64,000 nt of DNA from assembly GCF_046591575.1 (NCBI RefSeq), contig NZ_JBIQWA010000003.1, positions 186,001 through 250,000 on the forward strand. Reading direction: 5' to 3'. Under the pieces are notes generated by a model. The model saw only the letters and a list, made by a program, of their open reading frames with translations. It did not search any database and was not told where the DNA came from. Below, in pieces: positions 59,361-64,000 of the stretch (position 1 is its first letter; the number at the start of each line of letters is the position of its first letter). Source of the stretch: Marivita sp046591575. Lineage in GTDB: Bacteria; Pseudomonadota; Alphaproteobacteria; Rhodobacterales; Rhodobacteraceae. Both the position numbers and the translations under genes were made by a program.

Positions 59361-60314
59361 TTGGCATTCAGATCGTTTGGCGTGCTGTTTGGCTGCGCTG
59401 CGGCCTTGGTGCTGACCACGTCCTGCACCGCCCAATACCGCGAATCCCGGGCCGAGGATCAGTTCCCACCCGAGGGCCAGTTTCTGACCGTGAACGGCAC
59501 CCGGGTGCATTACGTGACCAAAGGCGCAGGCCCTGATGTTGTTCTGATCCACGGCGCATCCGGCAATCTGCGGGATTTCACCTTTTCGATGGTGGACAAA
59601 CTGGCGGACCAGTACCGCGTCACCGCGTTTGACCGACCCGGGTTGGGTTATACCGAACGGGTCAATCCCGACGGCACCTCGATCACCGAACAGGCGATTT
59701 TGCTGTCCGACGCGGCGGCAGAGCTTGGGCTGCAACAGCCCATTGTGCTGGGCCAGTCTTATGGTGGCGCGGTTGCTTTGGCCTGGGCCGTGGAACGCCC
59801 CGATAGCCTGTCGGCCCTTGTCCTGGTTTCGGCGGCCTCCAACCCCTGGACCAGCGATCTGAGCACCTTTTACCAGGTCACATCCAGCCATGTCGGCAGC
59901 GCCACCGTGGTCCCGGCCATCACCGCGTTCACGCCCAACAGCATTGTGGAACAGGCGATTGACGGCGTGTTCCGCCCGCAAAGCGCACCCGAGGGATATT
60001 CGGAGCATATCGGCGCCCCTTTGACATTGCGCCGTGTGTCGATGCGCGCCAATGCCATGCAACGCGCCAATCTGCTGGACGAGATTGAGGCGCTGCATCC
60101 CCGCTATGGCGAAATTTCCGTGCCGACCGAGATCATTCACGGTGATGCCGACACCACCGTTGGCCTGTCCATCCATTCGATCCCGCTGTCCAATCAGATC
60201 GAGGGCGCGAACTTGACGGTTCTGGAGGGCATCGGTCACATGCCGCATCACGCAGCGGAACCCGAAGTCATCGCCGCGATTGACCGCGTCGCGTCACGTG
60301 CTGGTTTGCGTTAA
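59361..60314 (+). CDS. lipoprotein alpha/beta hydrolase
   Basis: This 317-residue alpha/beta-fold hydrolase has a lipoprotein signal ending LVLTTSC (Cys22), so it is membrane-tethered. The triad is visible: nucleophile in GQSYGG (Ser133), acid in HGDADTTV and histidine in GIGHMPHH. The oxyanion region is VLIHGASGNLRDF. The start is TTG 59361 with a strong GGAGG five bases upstream, and that GGAGG overlaps the metA stop. Substrate unknown; the family includes esterases, epoxide hydrolases and haloalkane dehalogenases. Confidence 0.88.
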   Translation: MAFRSFGVLFGCAAALVLTTSCTAQYRESRAEDQFPPEGQFLTVNGTRVHYVTKGAGPDVVLIHGASGNLRDFTFSMVDKLADQYRVTAFDRPGLGYTERVNPDGTSITEQAILLSDAAAELGLQQPIVLGQSYGGAVALAWAVERPDSLSALVLVSAASNPWTSDLSTFYQVTSSHVGSATVVPAITAFTPNSIVEQAIDGVFRPQSAPEGYSEHIGAPLTLRRVSMRANAMQRANLLDEIEALHPRYGEISVPTEIIHGDADTTVGLSIHSIPLSNQIEGANLTVLEGIGHMPHHAAEPEVIAAIDRVASRAGLR

Positions 60315-60368
60315 AGCGATTAACATCCCATATTGACGTCAAAGAGCAGGTTACAGAAAGGGCCATCT

Positions 60369-61238
60369 ATGGACCTTCCCTTTGACGGCGCGATCAGCGC
60401 TTTCTTCAACAACGAGGCCCCAGACACCATTCGCTGCGCGATCAAAGACGCGAAAAAGGGCGAGATTCTGAATAAGAACTATCCTTATTCGGACCGCATG
60501 CCGCGCAAAGCCTATAAAAAAGACCTTGCGGCGCTGCAGATTGAACTGGTCAAGATGAAAACCTGGGCCCGTGAAACCGGTGCCCGGGTCGCCATTGTTT
60601 TTGAAGGTCGCGACGCTGCCGGAAAAGGGGGCACAATCAAACGGTTCCGCGAGAACCTTAATCCGCGCGGCGCAAAGGTGGTCGCCTTGTCAAAACCAAG
60701 CGATACCGAGCAAAGCCAATGGTATTTTCAACGCTATATCGACCACCTGCCCGCCGCCGGTGACATCACCTTTTTTGACCGCAGCTGGTATAATCGCGGC
60801 GTGGTGGAACATGTGTTCGACTTTTGCACGCCCCGGCAACGCCAACATTTTTTCAACCAGGTGCCCGAGGTCGAAAAAATGCTGGTCGAGGACGGCATCC
60901 ACCTGTTCAAGATATGGTTGACGGTCGGCCGCGCGGAACAATTGCGGCGCTTTCTGGCACGTGAACGTGATCCGCTAAAGCAATGGAAACTCAGCTGGAT
61001 TGATGTTGAAGGGCTCAAACGTTGGGACGGGTATAGTGAAGCGATCCACGAAACCCTGACAAAAACCCACAGCGCCCATGCGCCCTGGACGGTTGTGCGG
61101 TCGGACGACAAACGCCGCGCCCGCCTGAATGCCATTCGCAGTGTTCTGACCCAGCTGGACTACAGCCGCAAAAAAACCAAGGCGCTGGGGCAGATCGATC
61201 CCGAAATCTGCGGCGGACCGGACCTTTGGGATGCCTAA
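60369..61238 (+). CDS. ppk2: polyphosphate kinase 2, class I
   Basis: PPK2 uses polyphosphate to phosphorylate nucleoside diphosphates, or the reverse. The 289 residues from ATG 60369 (MDLPFDGAISAFF) carry the single PPK2 domain with Walker A EGRDAAGKGGTIKRF (79-93), Walker B FFDRSWYNRGVVE (135-147) and the lid RRFLARERDPLKQWKLS. One domain and this length fit class I, which prefers diphosphates. AAAGGG sits upstream; the TTG twelve codons earlier is unlikely. The tetR gene overlaps its 3' end by 8 bp. Confidence 0.94.
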   Translation: MDLPFDGAISAFFNNEAPDTIRCAIKDAKKGEILNKNYPYSDRMPRKAYKKDLAALQIELVKMKTWARETGARVAIVFEGRDAAGKGGTIKRFRENLNPRGAKVVALSKPSDTEQSQWYFQRYIDHLPAAGDITFFDRSWYNRGVVEHVFDFCTPRQRQHFFNQVPEVEKMLVEDGIHLFKIWLTVGRAEQLRRFLARERDPLKQWKLSWIDVEGLKRWDGYSEAIHETLTKTHSAHAPWTVVRSDDKRRARLNAIRSVLTQLDYSRKKTKALGQIDPEICGGPDLWDA

Positions 61239-61848
61239 ACGCGGATATCACCACGGCAATCTCAGACAGGCTTTGATCGAGTCAGCGCTTGAGCTGATCA
61301 CCGAAAAAGGCCCGACCGGCTTTACCCTGTCCGAGGCGGCCAAACGGGCCGGTGTGACCCCGGCAGCGGTGTACCGGCATTTCGAAGGCCGCGAAGATCT
61401 GATCGCCGAGGCGGCGTTGCAGGGCTACCAGATTTTCGCCGATGTCATGCAATACGCCTATGACAGCGGCCAACCCTCGGCGTTGGCCGCCTTTGAGGCC
61501 ACCGGGCGCGCTTATCTGGCCTTTGCGCGCAAATATCCCGGCCACTACATCGCAATGTTCGAGAGCGGCATTTCGGTCAATCGGACACCTGAATTGGCCG
61601 CTGTGTCGGCCCGGGCGCGCAATGTGTTTGAAAAGGCCGCGATGGATTTGTCGCAGCATATTCCGTCTGACAAACGGCCCCCCGCCTCGATGTTTTCCGC
61701 CCATATCTGGGCGCTCAGCCACGGTGTGGTCGAACTTTATGCCCGCAATTCGCCTGGAACGACATCTCCTTTTCCACCCGAAGACCTGCTGGAAACCGGC
61801 ATTGGCGTGTATTTGCGCGGGCTGGGGCTGGTCCCGCAGGATCAGTGA
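61231..61848 (+). CDS. TetR/AcrR-family transcriptional regulator
   Basis: This 205-residue one-domain regulator carries the TetR helix-turn-helix at the N-terminus: FTLSEAAKRAGVTPAAVYRH (about residues 31-50), then FEGREDLIAEAALQGYQ. The C-terminal ligand half contains GRAYLAFARKYPGHYIAMFE, as in the TetR_C_13-like group. Its ATG lies inside the end of ppk2, so it is probably translated with it. It could control ppk2 or neighbours; no palindrome was noticed in its own promoter region. Confidence 0.9.
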   Translation: MPKRGYHHGNLRQALIESALELITEKGPTGFTLSEAAKRAGVTPAAVYRHFEGREDLIAEAALQGYQIFADVMQYAYDSGQPSALAAFEATGRAYLAFARKYPGHYIAMFESGISVNRTPELAAVSARARNVFEKAAMDLSQHIPSDKRPPASMFSAHIWALSHGVVELYARNSPGTTSPFPPEDLLETGIGVYLRGLGLVPQDQ

Positions 61849-61875
61849 CGTGACAAACCGGCCATCGGGCATTAC

Positions 61876-63249
61876 ATGCGCAGTATGACACAAGACCTTC
61901 ACATCGTCGGCGGCGGAATGGCCGGATCAGAAGCGGCATGGCAAGCGGCCAATCGGGGCGTCAGGGTGGTGATCCATGAAATGCGCCCAAAGGTCGAAAC
62001 CTTTGCCCACAAGACCGGCGATCTGGGGGAAATGGTGTGTTCAAATTCGTTTCGCTCGGATGATCATGAACAAAACGCCGTGGGCTTGTTGCATTGGGAA
62101 ATGCGCGAAGCTGGCGGGCTGATCATCGACACCGCGCATCACCACCGCCTGCCCGCAGGTGGCGCGCTGGCGGTTGACCGCGATGCGTTTTCGGCAGAGA
62201 TCACACAGCGTCTGCACGCGCATCCGCTTGTGTCGATCAGCCATGAAGAGATCAGCGCCCTGCCCGATGACGGCACATGGATTTTCGCCACCGGCCCGCT
62301 GACCAGCGCCGCGCTTGGCGACGCGATCCAGAAAGAAACCGGAACGGACCGCCTTGCGTTCTTCGATGCCATCGCCCCCATCGTCTATGCCGACAGCATC
62401 GACATGTCCAAAGCATGGCTGCAATCGCGCTATGACAAGGGCGACAACGAAGAAGAGCGCATGGCCTATATCAACTGTCCGATGGATCGCGACCAGTATG
62501 AGGCCTTTATCGACGCCCTGCTGGCGGCGGACAAAACAGAATTCCACGAAGGCGAAACCGCAGGTTACTTCGACGGCTGCCTGCCGATCGAAGTGATGTC
62601 AGAGCGCGGTCGCGAAACCTTGCGCCACGGCCCGATGAAGCCGGTTGGATTGACCAATCCACATCAGCCAGACGTCAAACCCTGGGCGGTTGTGCAATTG
62701 CGTCGCGACAATGCGCTTGGCACGTTATACAACATCGTGGGCTTCCAAACCAAGATGAAGTACGGCGCGCAAGCCGATGTTTTCAAAATGATTCCGGGTC
62801 TTGAAAGCGCCAGCTTTGCCCGCTTGGGCGGCATCCACCGTAACACGTTTCTGAACTCTCCGAGCCTGCTTGACGCGGAAATGCGGCTGAAGTCGCGCCC
62901 CAATATCCGGTTTGCAGGTCAGGTGACGGGCGTGGAGGGGTATGTCGAATCCTCGGCCATGGGGTTGCTGGCCGGTCGCATGGCGGCGGCTGAAATCCTG
63001 GGAACGCCCTTGCCCATCGTGCCCCAGGACAGCGCCCATGGCGCGCTGATCCATCACATCACCGGGGGCGCGGACGCCAAGACGTTTCAGCCGATGAACG
63101 TGAATTTCGGCCTTTTCCGACCGGTAGAGGGCCTGAAAGGCGGACGGCGTGGCCGTCGCGACCGGTACAAAGCCTATACCGATCGGGCCAAAGCGGCCTG
63201 GTCATCCTGGCTGGACGCACAGGCGCTGGACGCGCCTGCTGCGGAATGA
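61876..63249 (+). CDS. trmFO: tRNA (uracil-5-)-methyltransferase, folate/FAD dependent
   Basis: TrmFO makes ribothymidine at position 54 of tRNA using methylenetetrahydrofolate and FAD. The 457-residue protein starts with the FAD fold HIVGGGMAGSEAAWQAANRG and has HEMRPKVETFAHKTGDLGEM. The catalytic cysteine region is YINCPMDRDQYEAFIDALLA, and the end has GLKGGRRGRRDRYKAYTDRA. A second ATG at 61885 is equally plausible as the start. It lies 27 bp after the tetR stop. Confidence 0.96.
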   Translation: MRSMTQDLHIVGGGMAGSEAAWQAANRGVRVVIHEMRPKVETFAHKTGDLGEMVCSNSFRSDDHEQNAVGLLHWEMREAGGLIIDTAHHHRLPAGGALAVDRDAFSAEITQRLHAHPLVSISHEEISALPDDGTWIFATGPLTSAALGDAIQKETGTDRLAFFDAIAPIVYADSIDMSKAWLQSRYDKGDNEEERMAYINCPMDRDQYEAFIDALLAADKTEFHEGETAGYFDGCLPIEVMSERGRETLRHGPMKPVGLTNPHQPDVKPWAVVQLRRDNALGTLYNIVGFQTKMKYGAQADVFKMIPGLESASFARLGGIHRNTFLNSPSLLDAEMRLKSRPNIRFAGQVTGVEGYVESSAMGLLAGRMAAAEILGTPLPIVPQDSAHGALIHHITGGADAKTFQPMNVNFGLFRPVEGLKGGRRGRRDRYKAYTDRAKAAWSSWLDAQALDAPAAE

Positions 63250-63262
63250 CTATGCTCTGCAC

Positions 63263-63874
63263 ATGAAAAAAACCTATCTCGACAAAGTTTATAATGTTCA
63301 GGGTGCGGATGCGACCAAGGCGCTTTATGATGCGTGGTCTGAAAGCTATGAGGCCGAACTTGCCGAAAACGGCTATGCCACCCCGCGCCGCGCCGCCGAA
63401 GCGTTGGCCGCAGCCCTGCCCGACCGCACCCTGCCCATCCTTGATTTCGGGTGCGGAACCGGATTGTTCGGGCTTGCCCTCAAGCTGAATGGCTTTACCC
63501 GGATTGACGGTGTCGATATGTCCGCCGAAATGTTGGCGCAGGCGAACGCCAAGTCGGTCTACCGTACGCTTGAACAGATCGAACCGGACGGTCCGCTGCC
63601 GAACACAGATGTCTATGCCGCCATCGCGGCGGTGGGTGTCATCGGCGCAGGGGCCGCCCCCTTGTCGGTGTTCGACAAATTGTTCGCCGCCCTGGCACCG
63701 CGTTCTTTGCTATGCTTTTCGTTCAACGATCACACGCTTGAAGATCCCAGCTTTGAAGACCGCGTCAATGATGTGCTGACCAGCGACGCTGCGCAGAAAA
63801 TCAGCCGCGATTATGGTGATCACCTGCCGGGGCTGAACTTGAACTCTGTGGTTTATGTTATTCAAAAGACGTGA
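63263..63874 (+). CDS. class I SAM-dependent methyltransferase
   Basis: This 203-residue protein has the Rossmann-type methyltransferase fold. Motif I is ILDFGCGTGLFGLAL (about residues 58-72), followed by IDGVDMSAEMLAQA (motif II), and the post-motif block LFAALAPRSLLCFSFNDHTL. The start MKKTYLDKVYNVQGADATKA resembles the TPR-less methyltransferases often annotated as putative ubiquinone or malonyl-ACP-like enzymes, but no target is certain. It lies between trmFO (13 bp) and gluQRS (4-bp overlap). A role in tRNA modification is possible from context alone. Confidence 0.82.
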   Translation: MKKTYLDKVYNVQGADATKALYDAWSESYEAELAENGYATPRRAAEALAAALPDRTLPILDFGCGTGLFGLALKLNGFTRIDGVDMSAEMLAQANAKSVYRTLEQIEPDGPLPNTDVYAAIAAVGVIGAGAAPLSVFDKLFAALAPRSLLCFSFNDHTLEDPSFEDRVNDVLTSDAAQKISRDYGDHLPGLNLNSVVYVIQKT

Positions 63875-64000
63875 CCTTTACCACCCGATTTGCACCAAGC
63901 CCGACAGGACACTTGCATCTGGGCCATGCCTATTCGGCCTGCCTTGCCTATGCGATGGCGCACGCAGCGAAGGGCCGGTTTTTGCTGCGCATCGAAGACA
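63871..64000 (+). CDS. gluQRS: glutamyl-Q tRNA(Asp) synthetase, 3'-truncated by window edge
   Basis: Only the first 43 codons are inside the window. The reading from GTG 63871 gives MTFTTRFAPSPTGHLHLGHA and then YSACLAYAMAHAAKGRFLLR, ending IED. FAPSPTGHLHLGHA is the class I HIGH signature of the GluRS family, and the absence of residues before it fits GluQ-RS. GluQ-RS adds glutamate to queuosine-type bases on tRNA-Asp. GluRS itself (gltX) cannot be excluded by this fragment, but GluQ-RS fits the short start better. GTG overlaps the methyltransferase stop (GTGA). Confidence 0.8.
   Translation, partial: MTFTTRFAPSPTGHLHLGHAYSACLAYAMAHAAKGRFLLRIED

Noticed and set aside
58749..60251. 500-codon minus-strand open frame antisense to metA and the hydrolase gene
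   Set aside because: Both plus-strand genes have active-site motifs and good starts; the antisense frame has none.
60304..60318. CtrA-like site near the ppk2 start
   Set aside because: TTAA halves are separated by five bases, not seven.

Overview
The window looks like chromosomal DNA from a marine alphaproteobacterium of the Rhodobacteraceae (Roseobacter group). The evidence is about 60% G+C, dense coding with many ATGA/GTGA overlaps, and several characteristic arrangements. These are dusB-ntrB-ntrC-ntrY-ntrX next to trkA-trkH-hfq-hflX, yajC-secD-secF upstream of ccmABCDG, acnA beside the ccm genes, purM-purN-rnd, and DUF6456/DUF6477 genes. No prophage, insertion sequence, CRISPR array, toxin-antitoxin island or secondary-metabolite cluster was seen. 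This is core genome, so genus is not assigned.

Layout. 0-5.6 kb: a truncated aminotransferase, PpiD chaperone, anthranilate synthase TrpE, SufE and a lipoprotein. 5.6-12 kb: rnd-purN-purM (minus strand), a CAU tRNA, a CbiX-type chelatase, an SDR dehydrogenase, an LpxL-like acyltransferase and a DUF1223 protein. 12-15.9 kb: aconitase with its terminator, a DUF805 protein and a tiny ORF. 15.9-22.8 kb: one minus-strand block for protein export and cytochrome c maturation (yajC-secD-secF-TauE-like-Mth938-like-ccmA-B-C-D-G). 23-29.3 kb: a secreted serine protease, serS, a TspO-like membrane protein, a beta-hydroxyacid dehydrogenase and a penicillin acylase. 29.4-41.5 kb: a 12-kb minus-strand block, dusB-ntrB-ntrC-ntrY-ntrX then trkA-trkH-hfq-hflX, interrupted once by a 309-bp gap full of hairpins. 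41.7-49.8 kb: ispF-pgpA-cinA, MmgE/PrpD, a COQ10-type protein, hpt, two c-type cytochromes, lipA, and the divergent DUF6456/DUF6477 pair. 49.8-57.5 kb: an MttB-family methyltransferase, guaA, an SH3 protein, two EamA transporters and a FadL porin. 57.5-64 kb: a P-loop protein plus metA, a lipoprotein hydrolase, ppk2-tetR, trmFO, a methyltransferase and the start of gluQRS.

No wholly new multigene system is evident. The strongest leads are as follows. Both sigma54-type regulators, NtrC and NtrX, lack the GAFTGA loop. The P-loop gene/metA transcript has a leader in which a 7-bp inverted repeat covers the ribosome-binding site. The FadL protein carries an in-frame 21-bp repeat array encoding Ala/Gln/Gly heptads. 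A mosaic hairpin element lies in two convergent intergenic gaps in opposite orientations. Several intergenic palindromes or boxes (CtrA-like, DnaA box, 7-bp-arm operator) sit upstream of poorly characterised genes. Functions come from reading the translations and motifs; no database search was run.
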